Notes: generated by a model not told the origin, from the sequence alone. Counted from the stretch's first letter, positions 32,751 to 42,744 are shown. The stretch is DNA of 64,000 nucleotides from JAJTFW01 sp046330075 (GCA_046330075.1 JAXLTL010000001.1:434001-498000); one strand, 5' to 3'. A program made the numbers and translations.

Positions 32751-34853
32751 ATGATCCCTAAGTCCATCATTACATTAAGTTCCAGCCTGTTGTTTTTTCT
32801 AACAACAGTATCCGGCCAGAAACTCAATTATCCAGCTGCAAAACAAGTAGATCAGAAAGATTTGTACTTCGGAACAGAAGTATCGGACCCCTACCGTTGG
32901 CTGGAAGATGACCAGGCAGATGAAACCAGGTCATGGGTAGATGAGGAAAACAAGCTGACAGGAGAAGTGCTGCAGGCTATACCTTTTCGTGATTCATTAA
33001 AAGCCCGGATGAAAGCAAACTGGAATGTACTACGGTATGAAGTACCCTTTCGGTGTGGGCCCTCCTATTTCTATTACCGGCACGACGGGCAACAGAATCA
33101 GCCCCTGTTATTTTATCTGCGTAGCCTGGAATTTGTTCCTTATTCTTACTTCGATCCCAACAAGATTTCTGCCGATGGCACCACTTCCATCACTTCAACG
33201 GTTCCATCCCCGGATGGTGCTTATATGGCTTTTCAGATCTCCGGTGCAGGAAGCGACTGGAACGAGATCCGGATCAAGGATGTAAAGACCATGAAATCGT
33301 TGCCTGAGATATTAACAGGAGTGAAATTCAGCGGCACGGCCTGGTATAAAAATGGTTTTTTCTATAGCCGTTACCCTTCCACTCCTGGTCAAAACGGAAG
33401 AAATGAATATCACAGGGTATATTACCATCTGCTGAACACGCCTCAGGAAAAAGACTCGCTGATTTGGGAGGATAAAGAACATCCGCTGCGGAATTTCTCT
33501 GCTTATGTAACCGAAGACCAGCATTATCTCCTGATCAGCGGAAGCGAATCCACTTCCGGAAATTCAGTTATCCTTTTCGATTTACAAAAAGGTGGAGGAC
33601 GCCCGGTCTCCATCATAAAGTCATTTGATCATGATTTCGATTGTTTGGGCAGTTACAAGAGTAAACTCTATTTTCTGACGGACAAGGATGCCCCTCGTAA
33701 AAAGATCGTGGCATTGGATATTTCCCGCCCGGGAGCCGAATCCTGGATCGACATTATTCCACAGCAAAATGAAATCCTCCAGTCAGCTATCATGGCTTAC
33801 GATAAGTTTATTCTTCATTACATGAAGGATGCAAGCAGCAGGTTGGTTGTTTTTAACCGTGATGGAAATAAGGACAGAGATGTTCAACTGGAGGGGTTCG
33901 GTACCATTGAATCCATGTCGGGTTCACAGGCCGACAGTATGATGTTTTTTTCATATACTACATTTACCACTCCTCCTGTCATATACAGGTATAATCTGAA
34001 AAAAAACACCTTGGGTGTTCAGTTCAAATCTCCCCTCCCCTACGATGCCAGTGAATTTGTAACAGAGCAGGTGTTTTATTCCGGTAAGGATGGAACCAAA
34101 ATTCCCATGTTTCTGGTACATAAAAAAGACTATCATCCGAACGGAAACACGCCAACATTACTTTTTGGATATGGTGGATTTAATATCAGTAAAACACCGG
34201 AGTTCAAACCTGAACGTCTCGCCTTTTTACAGGAAGGGGGACTCTTTGCAATGGCTAATTTGCGTGGAGGTGGCGAATACGGTTCAGAATGGCATGAAGC
34301 CGGTACCAAGGAGAAAAAGCAAAATGTATTTAACGATTTCATTGCTGCCGCCGAATATCTGATCAGTAAGGGGCATACGAATCCTGCAAAGCTGGCTATC
34401 AGCGGACGCTCGAACGGTGGACTACTTGTTGGTGCTGTATTGACTCAACGTCCTGATCTCTTTAAGGTGGCATTGCCTGCGGTAGGAGTTATGGATATGT
34501 TGCGGTTTCAGAAATTTACGATTGGCTGGGCCTGGACCGGAGACTTTGGCAGTAGTGATAACGAAGCAGATTTTAAATCGCTCTACGCCTATTCACCCTA
34601 TCATAATCTGAAAAAAGGTGTTAAATATCCGGCCACATTAATAACCACCGCCGACCATGATGATCGTGTAGTTCCAGGACATTCATTCAAGTTCGCTGCC
34701 CGTTTGCAGGAATGTCAGGGCGGGGAATTACCGGTGCTGATCAGAGTAGATAAAAACGCCGGTCATGGTTCCGGAAAAGCCACCAGTAAGCTCATCGACG
34801 AACAAAGTGATATATTCGCATTCCTCTTCTATCATCTGGGAATGAAACTCTAA
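32751..34853 (+). CDS. Secreted prolyl oligopeptidase (S9A)
   Basis: The 700-residue protein has a signal peptide (residues 1 to about 22), then the POP N-terminal motif DPYRWLEDDQADETRSWVDE, a seven-bladed propeller (about 75-430), and the alpha/beta-hydrolase domain. The catalytic Ser554 is in GRSNGG, the Asp is in HDDRVVP at about 637-638, and His672 is in AGHGSG. NLRGGGEYGSEWHEAG is the conserved oxyanion-side loop. POPs cut short peptides after proline. With the nearby POT transporters this suits peptide scavenging, although they are not in one operon. Confidence 0.96.
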   Translation: MIPKSIITLSSSLLFFLTTVSGQKLNYPAAKQVDQKDLYFGTEVSDPYRWLEDDQADETRSWVDEENKLTGEVLQAIPFRDSLKARMKANWNVLRYEVPFRCGPSYFYYRHDGQQNQPLLFYLRSLEFVPYSYFDPNKISADGTTSITSTVPSPDGAYMAFQISGAGSDWNEIRIKDVKTMKSLPEILTGVKFSGTAWYKNGFFYSRYPSTPGQNGRNEYHRVYYHLLNTPQEKDSLIWEDKEHPLRNFSAYVTEDQHYLLISGSESTSGNSVILFDLQKGGGRPVSIIKSFDHDFDCLGSYKSKLYFLTDKDAPRKKIVALDISRPGAESWIDIIPQQNEILQSAIMAYDKFILHYMKDASSRLVVFNRDGNKDRDVQLEGFGTIESMSGSQADSMMFFSYTTFTTPPVIYRYNLKKNTLGVQFKSPLPYDASEFVTEQVFYSGKDGTKIPMFLVHKKDYHPNGNTPTLLFGYGGFNISKTPEFKPERLAFLQEGGLFAMANLRGGGEYGSEWHEAGTKEKKQNVFNDFIAAAEYLISKGHTNPAKLAISGRSNGGLLVGAVLTQRPDLFKVALPAVGVMDMLRFQKFTIGWAWTGDFGSSDNEADFKSLYAYSPYHNLKKGVKYPATLITTADHDDRVVPGHSFKFAARLQECQGGELPVLIRVDKNAGHGSGKATSKLIDEQSDIFAFLFYHLGMKL

Positions 34854-34882
34854 GAGGATCTGATTGAAAATGAAATTCTAAC

Positions 34883-35884
34883 ATGAAAAAGTCAATTTAT
34901 ATTCTTTCTCTTGCCCTGCTCTCCTGTATCATTTCCTGCAAAAAGGATGATGATCTGGGCCCCATGCAGTTTAAGCTGACCGGACTTGGAGATACGATGG
35001 TTTATCAGGGAAATTCTGTTCAACGGTCAGTTAAACTTTTCTTCCTTGGCGGTACGGAAGAAGAAGCAACGCTTAGTGTAAGCGGACTTCCCAATGGCAC
35101 TACGTATACCTTCGGAACACCAATTCTGGGAGCTGATGCGACCACCTCTTCCATAATTACATCTTCAGCAACAGCTGATACCGGTTACTTCCCGGTTACA
35201 ATAACTGCAACGACTGAAAAAGGGGGTGTATTTTCAAAGACGATGCAATTGCATGTTTCCCGTCCGGTGAATACAGCTCCGGTGATCAGCCTTACCGGTG
35301 GCACAAATTACGCCTGGGTATTGAATGCAGCCTACTCTGAGCCGGGATACCAGGCTGGAGATCAGGAAGACGGGAATCTGACAGCGCAGGTTACAGTAAC
35401 CGGAACGGTCAACCAGGATTCTGTGGGTTTATATTATGTTTCCTATGTTGTGAGTGATTCAGAAGGATTAAAAGACAGCGTGGTGAGGGTGGTCAATGTT
35501 AAAAATTCACTCGATTATTTAAATGGATTGTATACGGTTACCACCACCAATTTGTCAACCATGGGAACCCGAAACTGGATTACTTCAATTTCGGCATCGG
35601 TGAACACGAATAAAACCTTCAAAATTTTTAAAGTGTCGGATTTATATCCTGCTGATTGTATTGTAACCTACAATTCAACGAAGGATAGTATTTTCATGGC
35701 CCCCCAAACCTTTACCATTACAAATGGTCTGGGTACTGTTGATCATACCCTTGAAGGAAAAGGTAAAATTCTGGTTCAGGGCTCAATTATTAAGGTGATT
35801 CTTACCTACACTGACTCCTATATCGACCCCAATACCACGTTACCGGTTGTATTAAATCTCAAGGACGAATACGTTCACAATTGA
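34883..35884 (+). CDS. Lipoprotein with Ig-like (DUF5011/DUF5012-type) domain
   Basis: The 333-residue protein has a lipoprotein signal (MKKSIYILSLALLSCIISCK; Cys near residue 19). Residues about 125-210 form an Ig-like domain of the Cry22/DUF5011 type: NTAPVISLTGGTNYAWVLNA, SEPGYQAGDQEDGNLTAQVT, and GLYYVSYVVSDSEGL. The C-terminal 120 residues look like the BT_2262-type beta domain seen beside it in Bacteroides lipoproteins. It follows the prolyl oligopeptidase by 29 bp and may be co-transcribed. It converges on the DinB-like gene with 4 bp between stops. Confidence 0.75.
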   Translation: MKKSIYILSLALLSCIISCKKDDDLGPMQFKLTGLGDTMVYQGNSVQRSVKLFFLGGTEEEATLSVSGLPNGTTYTFGTPILGADATTSSIITSSATADTGYFPVTITATTEKGGVFSKTMQLHVSRPVNTAPVISLTGGTNYAWVLNAAYSEPGYQAGDQEDGNLTAQVTVTGTVNQDSVGLYYVSYVVSDSEGLKDSVVRVVNVKNSLDYLNGLYTVTTTNLSTMGTRNWITSISASVNTNKTFKIFKVSDLYPADCIVTYNSTKDSIFMAPQTFTITNGLGTVDHTLEGKGKILVQGSIIKVILTYTDSYIDPNTTLPVVLNLKDEYVHN

Positions 35885-35888
35885 TTAT

Positions 35889-36329
35889 TCAGCGGGCGGT
35901 AACGATCCTGCGAAAATAATTTACCTGCCCTGTATGGTAAGCCAGATGTGCAAACAGGTGTGAAAGTGCTTCGTACATCGGAACAGATCTTCCTTTAAAG
36001 TCATCCGGATATGGTTCCAGTTGTTTTTCAGGCGACAAATCAGATAGTACTGTAGTTATGATCGTTCGGGCTTTATGCAGCTCGGCCACTACCTCTTTTT
36101 TCTTTAGCCCCTTCACGGAAAACTCTTCATCACGGTGACGTACATACCCGCTTTTTCCGATAACAGCACCAATGAAATGTTGAATATTTCCGGCAATGTG
36201 TAAACCGAGGTTACCGGGGGAATTAGAAATCCCGGGCAATACTTCCCAGAGAGAAGAATCATCCGGGAAAGCCTCAATTTCACTGATGAGCTGATCAAGG
36301 TATTTTTCGAATTGTTGCTGTGTGGGCAT
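35889..36329 (-). CDS. DinB-like (DUF1572) four-helix-bundle protein
   Basis: The 146-residue protein has the DinB/DUF1572 helix pattern with spaced histidines for a metal site: LGLHIAGNIQHFIGAVIG in the second helix and LSHLFAHLAYHTGQVNYFRR in the last. These proteins often act as metal-dependent thiol transferases (bacillithiol-type S-transferases), but DinB-like members are mostly of unknown function. It is downstream of the YbaB gene on the same strand (19 bp gap). Confidence 0.8.
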   Translation of the reverse strand: MPTQQQFEKYLDQLISEIEAFPDDSSLWEVLPGISNSPGNLGLHIAGNIQHFIGAVIGKSGYVRHRDEEFSVKGLKKKEVVAELHKARTIITTVLSDLSPEKQLEPYPDDFKGRSVPMYEALSHLFAHLAYHTGQVNYFRRIVTAR

Positions 36330-36348
36330 AGGATGTTTTTATCAGAGG

Positions 36349-36651
36349 TTAGATGGGAAGTCCGGGTAACAAATCTTTACCGGCGGCTTTCATTTCAGCT
36401 TCGTTGATTTTATCAGCCTCGGAAAGGGCACGGTTTATCGCAATTTCAAGAAGTTCCTGCACCTCCTCTTTTTTCTCAGGAAACAGCAGATGATCGGCAA
36501 TATCAACGGACAATACTTTGCGATTCCCGTTCATCATTACCTTAACTTCCTGATCACCTGAGTATCCACTCACTTGAATGGTATCTAGCCTGTTACGGGC
36601 TTCATCCATCTTTTTCTTCAGGTCTCCCAGCTTATTTATTAAATCGAACAT
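36349..36651 (-). CDS. YbaB/EbfC-family nucleoid-associated protein
   Basis: The 100-residue protein matches YbaB: an N-terminal helix (MFDLINKLGDLKKKMDEARN), the central beta hairpin (VKVMMNGNRKVLSVDIAD) and a long C-terminal helix (EKKEEVQELLEIAINRALSE). The family forms tweezers-like dimers that bind DNA. It is usually found beside dnaX and recR; here it pairs with the DinB-like gene instead, with dnaX 15 kb away. Confidence 0.9.
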   Translation of the reverse strand: MFDLINKLGDLKKKMDEARNRLDTIQVSGYSGDQEVKVMMNGNRKVLSVDIADHLLFPEKKEEVQELLEIAINRALSEADKINEAEMKAAGKDLLPGLPI

Positions 36652-36788
36652 TATGTGTTGTTTTTACCTATCAAAGGTAGAGAATCCCTGACTCAAAACG
36701 GCAGAATAAAACGCCAAAACTTTTCCGAAATAGATTAATTTGAATATTTTAGACGCGTAAAAGACAAGTCAAACTAACCTGATATCGA

Positions 36789-38582
36789 ATGAGCAATAAC
36801 CAATCAACCAGTCATCCCAAGGGCCTGTGGGTCCTGTTCGGAACTGAAATGTGGGAACGATTTAACTTCTATGGAATGAGGACCCTTCTCACCCTTTTCA
36901 TTGTAAACGCCCTTATGATGAGCAAAGAGCAATCCTCTATTATTTATGGTGGATTCTTAGGACTTTGTTACCTCACGCCAATGCTTGGCGGATTCATCTC
37001 TGATAAATACCTGGGAAACCGGTATTGCATTATGTTAGGAGGTGTATTGATGGCTATTGGACAGTTATTGCTTTTCACCAGTGCAAGTATCTTTGATTCA
37101 AGCCTCGATACCGCTACTACTTTACTTTATGTTGCACTTGGTGTTATCATTCTAGGAAATGGTTTCTTCAAACCGAATATTTCCAGTATGGTAGGTAGCT
37201 TATATCCAAAGAGCGAAAAAAACAAACTGGATACAGCGTTCACTATTTTCTATATGGGTATTAATATCGGTGCCTTCCTTGGACAGCTCATTTGTCCGAT
37301 CCTGGGTGACGTAGTAGATGCCAATGGCACCCGTGATATTTTTGCTTTCAAATGGGGATATCTGGCAGCATCAATTGCGATGATGCTGGGAACCATAACC
37401 TTTGTGTTGTTAAAAGATAAATATGTAATTACTCCGGAAGGCCGTCCGATTGGTGGATTACCCAAACACAATCAGGCCGGTGATTATGAAGAAGGAGAAG
37501 CGCAGCATGCGCAATTCAGCAATAAATCGCTCCTGATGGCGGTTGCAGCTTTTATCGGTTTGGCACTCATTTTCTTCAATGTATTCGGACAAAATGTGAT
37601 CTATTCTATTATTTATTCAGCCGGTTTATCACTGGCCGGACTGATCCTTTCTGATGCTTCCATTAAACCCCAGGAAAGAGACCGGATTCTTGTAATCTAC
37701 ATCGTTAGTTTCTTTGTAATCTTCTTCTGGGCAGCCTTCGAACAGGCCGGCTCATCCTTAACATTCATTGCCGATAATCAAACCGACCGGAATTTCTTTG
37801 GATGGAATATGCCACCGTCAATGGTGCAGATCTTTAATGGAATATTCGTGGTGGCATTTGCGCTTCCTTTCAGTATTCTCTGGGATAAACTGCGCAGTGC
37901 TGGCCGCGAGCCAATTTCTCCATTTAAGCAGGCAATCGGTTTATTGCTGATTGCTGTCAGTTATTTTATTATCGCGCACAATGTAAAAGAACTTGGTAAC
38001 CATGGTCTGTTGGCTGTAAAATGGCTGATTCTCCTGTACCTCATTCAGACTTTCGGGGAATTATGCCTCTCTCCTATCGGACTGTCGCTGGTAGGTAAAC
38101 TTGCTCCTAAACGTTTCTCTTCACTGCTTTATGGTGTTTTCTTCCTGTCCAATGCATCAGGGTATGCGCTGGCAGGAACACTGGGTTCTATCCTTCCTCC
38201 AACCAGCGAACAATATATTGCTGCAGAAAAAGAGAATATTGATTTAAAAGCCATCCTCGATGGTAAAGTTGACCCAACGGGTGAACAGCTGTATCTGCTT
38301 GCAAAACATAAAGCCGCTACGATACATGCAGATCAGGCCAGTAATTATAAACTAGATCTGAAAGCAATGTTAAAAGATGATAAAACAGTACTTACTCCTG
38401 AGCAATACCAGACGATCAAGGAACATAAACTGATCACAACCGCCTACCCGAAATTTGCAGGGTTTGTCATTCATGATCTGTTCGAGTTTTTCATGGTTTT
38501 CGTTGTACTGTGCGGAATAGCATCTGTCCTTCTTTTTGCCATCTCTCCTAAGCTCAAAACGATGATGCACGGAATTGTCTGA
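36789..38582 (+). CDS. POT/PTR-family proton-dependent peptide transporter
   Basis: The 597-residue protein has the POT start signature MWERFNFYGMRTLLTLFIV, then GGFISDKYLGNR, GNGFFKPNISSMVGSLY, and FTIFYMGINIGAFLGQL. The ExxER-type motif is present as the EMWER segment. About 14 helices are seen, with a charged, Lys-rich extension of about 80 residues before the last helix that the neighbour lacks. POT proteins import di- and tripeptides with H+. Its terminator separates it from the second copy. Confidence 0.95.
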   Translation: MSNNQSTSHPKGLWVLFGTEMWERFNFYGMRTLLTLFIVNALMMSKEQSSIIYGGFLGLCYLTPMLGGFISDKYLGNRYCIMLGGVLMAIGQLLLFTSASIFDSSLDTATTLLYVALGVIILGNGFFKPNISSMVGSLYPKSEKNKLDTAFTIFYMGINIGAFLGQLICPILGDVVDANGTRDIFAFKWGYLAASIAMMLGTITFVLLKDKYVITPEGRPIGGLPKHNQAGDYEEGEAQHAQFSNKSLLMAVAAFIGLALIFFNVFGQNVIYSIIYSAGLSLAGLILSDASIKPQERDRILVIYIVSFFVIFFWAAFEQAGSSLTFIADNQTDRNFFGWNMPPSMVQIFNGIFVVAFALPFSILWDKLRSAGREPISPFKQAIGLLLIAVSYFIIAHNVKELGNHGLLAVKWLILLYLIQTFGELCLSPIGLSLVGKLAPKRFSSLLYGVFFLSNASGYALAGTLGSILPPTSEQYIAAEKENIDLKAILDGKVDPTGEQLYLLAKHKAATIHADQASNYKLDLKAMLKDDKTVLTPEQYQTIKEHKLITTAYPKFAGFVIHDLFEFFMVFVVLCGIASVLLFAISPKLKTMMHGIV

Positions 38583-38602
38583 TTCTTATGAAATGATGAA
38601 AA

Positions 38603-38639
38603 GCGGGAGGCCTGATGTTATGGTCTCCCGCTTTTTTTT
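38603..38639 (+). terminator. Terminator between the two POT transporters
   Basis: GCGGGAG (38603-38609) pairs with CTCCCGC (38625-38631), followed by TTTTTTT. It shows that the two paralogues are separate transcription units. Confidence 0.9.
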
Positions 38640-38668
38640 ATATTCGTGGAATAACTCAAGTTAAGCCT

Positions 38669-40144
38669 ATGTCACAAAGTCTCGAGCAAATACAATCTTT
38701 CGAAGGAAAATATCCCAGGCAACTCTGGTATCTCTTTTTTTCTGAAATGTGGGAGCGTTTTTGCTTCTATGGGATGCGGGGAATGCTTACAGTATTTATG
38801 GTCAGTCAGCTGATGATGAAAGAAGATGTCGCAAATCTTCAATATGGCGCGACTCAGGCTTTTGTTTATGCATTTACATTTATCGGAGGTTTATTTGCGG
38901 ATAAAATTCTGGGGTTCAGAAAATCACTTTTCTGGGGAGGATTACTGATGATTGCCGGTAGTTGTATTCTGGCCTTCAATCCGCATGATTTATTCTTCTT
39001 TGGCATCAGTTTTACCATTATCGGAACGGGTTTTTTTAAGCCCAACATTTCTACAATGGTTGGACAACTTTACAAGGACGGAGATAATCGCAGAGATGCC
39101 GGATTTTCGCTCTTTTACTCGGGCATTAATGTAGGGGCATTATTGGGTGGATACGCCTGTATTGCCATTGCGCAGTCTTATTCCTGGAATCTGGCTTTTG
39201 GATTGGCTGCCATCGTGATGACCATCAGTCTGGTTACTTTTATTTTTACCCAACGAAGTCTTGGTCCAATTGGACTTTCACCGTATAAAGTAAAAGGCAT
39301 TACAGGTAAAGGCTGGCATGAATACGCTACCTATATTGGATCGTTGGTGGCAATTCCATTGATCATGACAATGGTGTCAAAGACGGAATACACCGACTAT
39401 TTTATGTATACTATCGGGCCGGTCACGCTTATTTACCTTTTTTATGAAATGACAAAATACTCTGCGGCAGAAAAGAAAAAACTGATAGCTGCACTGGTGT
39501 TTATCGTATTCTCCATTCTGTTTTGGGCATTTTTTGAGCAAAGCGGAGGTTCACTGGCGCTTTTTGCAGCCAACAACCTCGACGATAAAATTCTGGGTAT
39601 AAGCTTCAACCCCAACGGAGTAAACAATGCTGCCAATTCGCTCTTCGTCATCATCTTTGCACCATTGCTGGGTATTCTCTGGCTATGGTTAAGTCAGCGA
39701 AATAAAGAGCCGAATACGGTTGTGAAATTTGGCCTTGGTTTTTTATTTCTTGGACTTGCATTCTATACATTTTATGCAACCCGTTTTTTTGCAAATGCGC
39801 AAGGCATGACTTCATTGGAAATTTTTACGATCGCTTATTTCGTCATTACGTTTGGAGAATTATGCCTCTCACCTATCGGACTTTCGATTATGACCAAGTT
39901 ATCACCTCAGCCACTGCAGGGTGTGATGATGGGAATGTGGTTTCTCGCCAGTGCCTATGGCCAGTATGTGGCTGGTATCCTCGGTGCAGGGATGACAGTG
40001 CCAGGTGAAAATGCCAGCCTGATGGATAAATTAACATCCTATACTGACGGGTATCAGCAATTGGGTATTTATGCACTGATCAGTGGTATCGTCCTGATTC
40101 TCATCTCTCCCTTTGTCAGGAAGCTCATGGGTGAGGTGAAATAA
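38669..40144 (+). CDS. POT/PTR-family proton-dependent peptide transporter, second copy
   Basis: I start at ATG 38669 (MSQSLEQIQSFEGKYPRQLW); the longer in-frame start at 38615 lies inside the terminator. The 491-residue protein shows EMWERFCFYGMRGMLTVFMV, GGLFADKILGFRKSLFWGG, GTGFFKPNISTMVGQLY and FSLFYSGINVGALLGGY, plus ELCLSPIGLS in the C-terminal half, shared with the upstream copy. It lacks the Lys-rich insert near the end. The pair is a diverged tandem duplication. Import of short peptides is inferred from family. Confidence 0.95.
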   Translation: MSQSLEQIQSFEGKYPRQLWYLFFSEMWERFCFYGMRGMLTVFMVSQLMMKEDVANLQYGATQAFVYAFTFIGGLFADKILGFRKSLFWGGLLMIAGSCILAFNPHDLFFFGISFTIIGTGFFKPNISTMVGQLYKDGDNRRDAGFSLFYSGINVGALLGGYACIAIAQSYSWNLAFGLAAIVMTISLVTFIFTQRSLGPIGLSPYKVKGITGKGWHEYATYIGSLVAIPLIMTMVSKTEYTDYFMYTIGPVTLIYLFYEMTKYSAAEKKKLIAALVFIVFSILFWAFFEQSGGSLALFAANNLDDKILGISFNPNGVNNAANSLFVIIFAPLLGILWLWLSQRNKEPNTVVKFGLGFLFLGLAFYTFYATRFFANAQGMTSLEIFTIAYFVITFGELCLSPIGLSIMTKLSPQPLQGVMMGMWFLASAYGQYVAGILGAGMTVPGENASLMDKLTSYTDGYQQLGIYALISGIVLILISPFVRKLMGEVK

Positions 40145-40175
40145 AACAGAAAAAGAAAATCTACGTATAAAAGTC

Positions 40176-40703
40176 ATGAATAAACTCAAATTAATCTTAT
40201 CCAGCTTTATTTTAATGATCAACATTGTGTCCTGTCAGGCACAAACGCATACCAATGATCCCAACGGCATCCAATGGATGAGTTTTGAAGAAGCGATGAA
40301 GCTGAATCAAACCAAACCTAAAAAAATCTTTATTGATGTATATACGGAATGGTGTGGTTGGTGCAAACGCATGGATGCAACTACCTTCAAGGATTCTGCT
40401 GTGGTGAAATATTTCAAGGAGAATTACTATGCTGTTAAGCTGGATGCGGAGACGAAAGATTCACTTCACTATAAAGATAAAAGCTATGGTTTCCGTCCGG
40501 AATACAAAGCAAATGAACTGGCTGTTGCATTATTAAACGGACAAATGGGTTATCCTAGTTTTGTGTTCATGGATGAACAGACAAACCTGTTAACACCGCT
40601 TTCAGGATATAAAACAGTTCCGGAACTCATGCCGATTCTGAAATTCTTCGGTACAGATGCCTATAAAACCACCAAATGGGAAGATTTCGTGAAAGCGCAG
40701 TAA
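40176..40703 (+). CDS. Thioredoxin-fold protein (DUF255/thioredoxin_7 type), exported
   Basis: The 175-residue protein has an N-terminal hydrophobic segment ending ILMINIVSCQAQ; the Cys could be a lipobox or simply part of a cleaved signal peptide. The thioredoxin fold has its CxxC in YTEWCGWCKRMDATTF at about residues 58-73, and the cis-Pro region is GYPSFVFMDE. Such proteins reduce or isomerise disulfides in the periplasm. It follows the POT gene by 31 bp and may be co-transcribed. Confidence 0.88.
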   Translation: MNKLKLILSSFILMINIVSCQAQTHTNDPNGIQWMSFEEAMKLNQTKPKKIFIDVYTEWCGWCKRMDATTFKDSAVVKYFKENYYAVKLDAETKDSLHYKDKSYGFRPEYKANELAVALLNGQMGYPSFVFMDEQTNLLTPLSGYKTVPELMPILKFFGTDAYKTTKWEDFVKAQ

Positions 40704-40720
40704 TGATACTTCAATAAAAA

Positions 40721-40750
40721 AAGCGGAACAGCCATCTGTTCCGCTTTTTA
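40721..40750. terminator. Bidirectional terminator
   Basis: AGCGGAACAG (40722-40731) pairs perfectly with CTGTTCCGCT (40736-40745) around CCAT, with A6 before and T-rich sequence after. It serves the thioredoxin-like gene (+) and the beta-barrel gene (-). Confidence 0.9.
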
Positions 40751-40765
40751 TTTTTATTAAATTCT

Positions 40766-41554
40766 TCAGAAGTAAAAACTCAGGTTGATCGCTCCGCTGG
40801 AGTTATCATTATCCATAACGAATTCCGATGATTTTCCTGTATTGGTGATTGTCACTTCTGTTCCTGAACCATTCCATGATTCGCTTTGCGTTTCGCCCTG
40901 ACCGGTAGATAGAATACTTGGTCCCCACCCAAATTCAGCTCCCAGGGAAACTTTGGGAGAGAAGAAATACTCGATACCTACAAACCCCCGCAGCATGAAC
41001 CCAAAGGTGTTCCCGGGTTTTTCAGACTTTAATCGTGTGGCCTGATTCTCACTGCTGAGTGGATTTCCATAGGTGTAAGATGTTTTTTCAGTTCCAATGC
41101 TGAATAAAACCTCACCTCCGTAATAAGCCTGAACGCGGGTCTTACCCCTCCATTTCTGTATGCCGGCACCCAGGGTAATATTTGAGGTGGAGAGTTTTGT
41201 TTCATTGGCTACTGTTTCATTAGGATTTGTACTGCCGATACGGGCAACCAGAGAATCTGCTTTTTGAACTCCGAAACCAAGCTTCACTTTCGCGCGGTAG
41301 GCGAAGTTTTCTTTTTTCATATACAATCCGGTAAATGTTAACGGGTAGTTTGACCCGAACGACGCATACGGTGCATCAGACTGATCATTGAATAAGCTGC
41401 CTGCATATTTAAGAAATGGGACAGCATCAATATTCAGGGCAAACTCACCGGGCTCAGGAGTCAACACAACGCCGTCTTTGTTTTTAATCGGGTTCTGCGC
41501 CATCAGGCATCCTCCGGATAAAACGAAGGCCAGCAATGCAATGGATTTTTTCAT
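40766..41554 (-). CDS. Predicted outer-membrane beta-barrel protein
   Basis: The 262-residue protein has a signal peptide (MKKSIALLAFVLSGGCLMAQ; the SGGC could also act as a lipobox, but the Ala-Gln site is more typical here). The body alternates strands of the type FAYRAKVKLGFGV, ITLGAGIQKW, RVQAYYGGEVLFSIG, FMLRGFVGIEYFFSPKVSLG and ends AINLSFYF with a C-terminal Phe, the usual signal for BAM insertion. I recognise no specific family. It is a single gene between two terminators. Confidence 0.8.
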   Translation of the reverse strand: MKKSIALLAFVLSGGCLMAQNPIKNKDGVVLTPEPGEFALNIDAVPFLKYAGSLFNDQSDAPYASFGSNYPLTFTGLYMKKENFAYRAKVKLGFGVQKADSLVARIGSTNPNETVANETKLSTSNITLGAGIQKWRGKTRVQAYYGGEVLFSIGTEKTSYTYGNPLSSENQATRLKSEKPGNTFGFMLRGFVGIEYFFSPKVSLGAEFGWGPSILSTGQGETQSESWNGSGTEVTITNTGKSSEFVMDNDNSSGAINLSFYF

Positions 41555-41605
41555 GTGGATATATCTTGTATTAGGTTGAACGAAATTAAATATCTCCGGC
41601 GAACC

Positions 41606-42580
41606 TCAGGTCGCCAGAATACGATTGATACGCAGTAATTCGAGGTCAAGTGGTTCCTGATCACGACTGGCCAGTTCGAACGGGGTCAGATGTTTTTCCC
41701 CTTTTCTGATTCCAACCATCTGTCCGAACGTACCGCGTAACAATTCTTCAACGGCCCATACTCCAAATTTTGCTGCCAGAATCCGGTCAAAAGCTGATGG
41801 GCTCCCTCCTCTCTGCACATGCCCGAGCACCGTCACTTTTGTGTCGTAATGGCTCAATTTTTCTTTTAGCCGGGCAGCTACTTCAGCGGCACCTCCGTTT
41901 TTTTCTCCTTCTGCAACGATGATGATACTGCTGGATTTATTGTTTGACTTACCCTCCTCCAGCTGATGGATGAGTGCGTCGAAATCGGTTGTTCTTTCAG
42001 GTAACAGAATTTCTTCAGCCCCCCCTGCCAATCCTGACCATAAAGCGATGCAACCCGAATCCCGCCCCATTACTTCAATCAGAAAACAGCGGTCATGTGA
42101 AGCAGCTGTATCTCTGATTTTATCAATGGATTCTATTACCGTATTCACCGCAGTATCAAATCCCAGTGTATACTCTGTGCCGGTAAGATCATTGTCGATT
42201 GTGCCCGGTATTCCCATGAATCTGATATCGGGGAATCGTTTACAAAAGGCAGCTGCTCCTTTGAAGGTACCGTCACCACCAATAGCAACTACTCCGTCTA
42301 TCTGATGGTTTTTCAGATTTCGGTATGCTTTCTCCATGCCTTCCGGAGTCATGAACTCTGTACTTCTGGCAGCTTTCAAAATGGTTCCACCACGCTGTAT
42401 GATGTTGGATACTGATCGTGATGTCAATGGCTTGAAATCATCTTCAATCATGCCCTGATATCCACGCATGATTCCATAAACCCGCAACTTATTTACCAAT
42501 GCCGTACGAACTACTGCCCGAATACAGGCATTCATTCCCGGAGCGTCTCCTCCTGAACTAAAAACAGCTATTCTTTCCAT
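41606..42580 (-). CDS. pfkA: ATP-dependent 6-phosphofructokinase
   Basis: The 324-residue protein shows the ATP-binding SSGGDAPGMNACIRAVVR at the N-terminus, VAIGGDGTFKGA for the second glycine-rich loop (with GGDGT rather than GGDDT, so ATP rather than PPi is expected), catalytic GIPGTIDNDLTGTEYTLGF with the TIDND motif, and EVMGRDSGCIALWSGLA. It phosphorylates fructose 6-phosphate to the 1,6-bisphosphate in glycolysis. Length is typical. Single gene, divergent from the Nudix gene. Confidence 0.97.
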   Translation of the reverse strand: MERIAVFSSGGDAPGMNACIRAVVRTALVNKLRVYGIMRGYQGMIEDDFKPLTSRSVSNIIQRGGTILKAARSTEFMTPEGMEKAYRNLKNHQIDGVVAIGGDGTFKGAAAFCKRFPDIRFMGIPGTIDNDLTGTEYTLGFDTAVNTVIESIDKIRDTAASHDRCFLIEVMGRDSGCIALWSGLAGGAEEILLPERTTDFDALIHQLEEGKSNNKSSSIIIVAEGEKNGGAAEVAARLKEKLSHYDTKVTVLGHVQRGGSPSAFDRILAAKFGVWAVEELLRGTFGQMVGIRKGEKHLTPFELASRDQEPLDLELLRINRILAT

Positions 42581-42736
42581 TCGTTGAATCTTTGTCCGAA
42601 ACTAAGAATTCTTTTTATGTATTTTGTTGTCTGTATTGGAAGAAACGATAACGCGTAAACCTGTGTTTTGTTATTGCAAGTCTGTGGGTGGTTGAAAAAA
42701 AAATCCGGGAGGCATTCTTCTCCGTCGATTGAATTT

Positions 42737-42744
42737 TAATTTTG
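42737..42744 (+). promoter_or_regulatory. -7 box of the Nudix gene
   Basis: A perfect TAATTTTG, 24 nt before ATG 42769. It overlaps an in-frame TTG at 42742, which is therefore not the start. Confidence 0.5.

Noticed and set aside
38615..38668. Upstream in-frame start of the second POT gene
   Set aside because: It lies in the loop of the previous gene's terminator; the conserved N-terminus begins at 38669.
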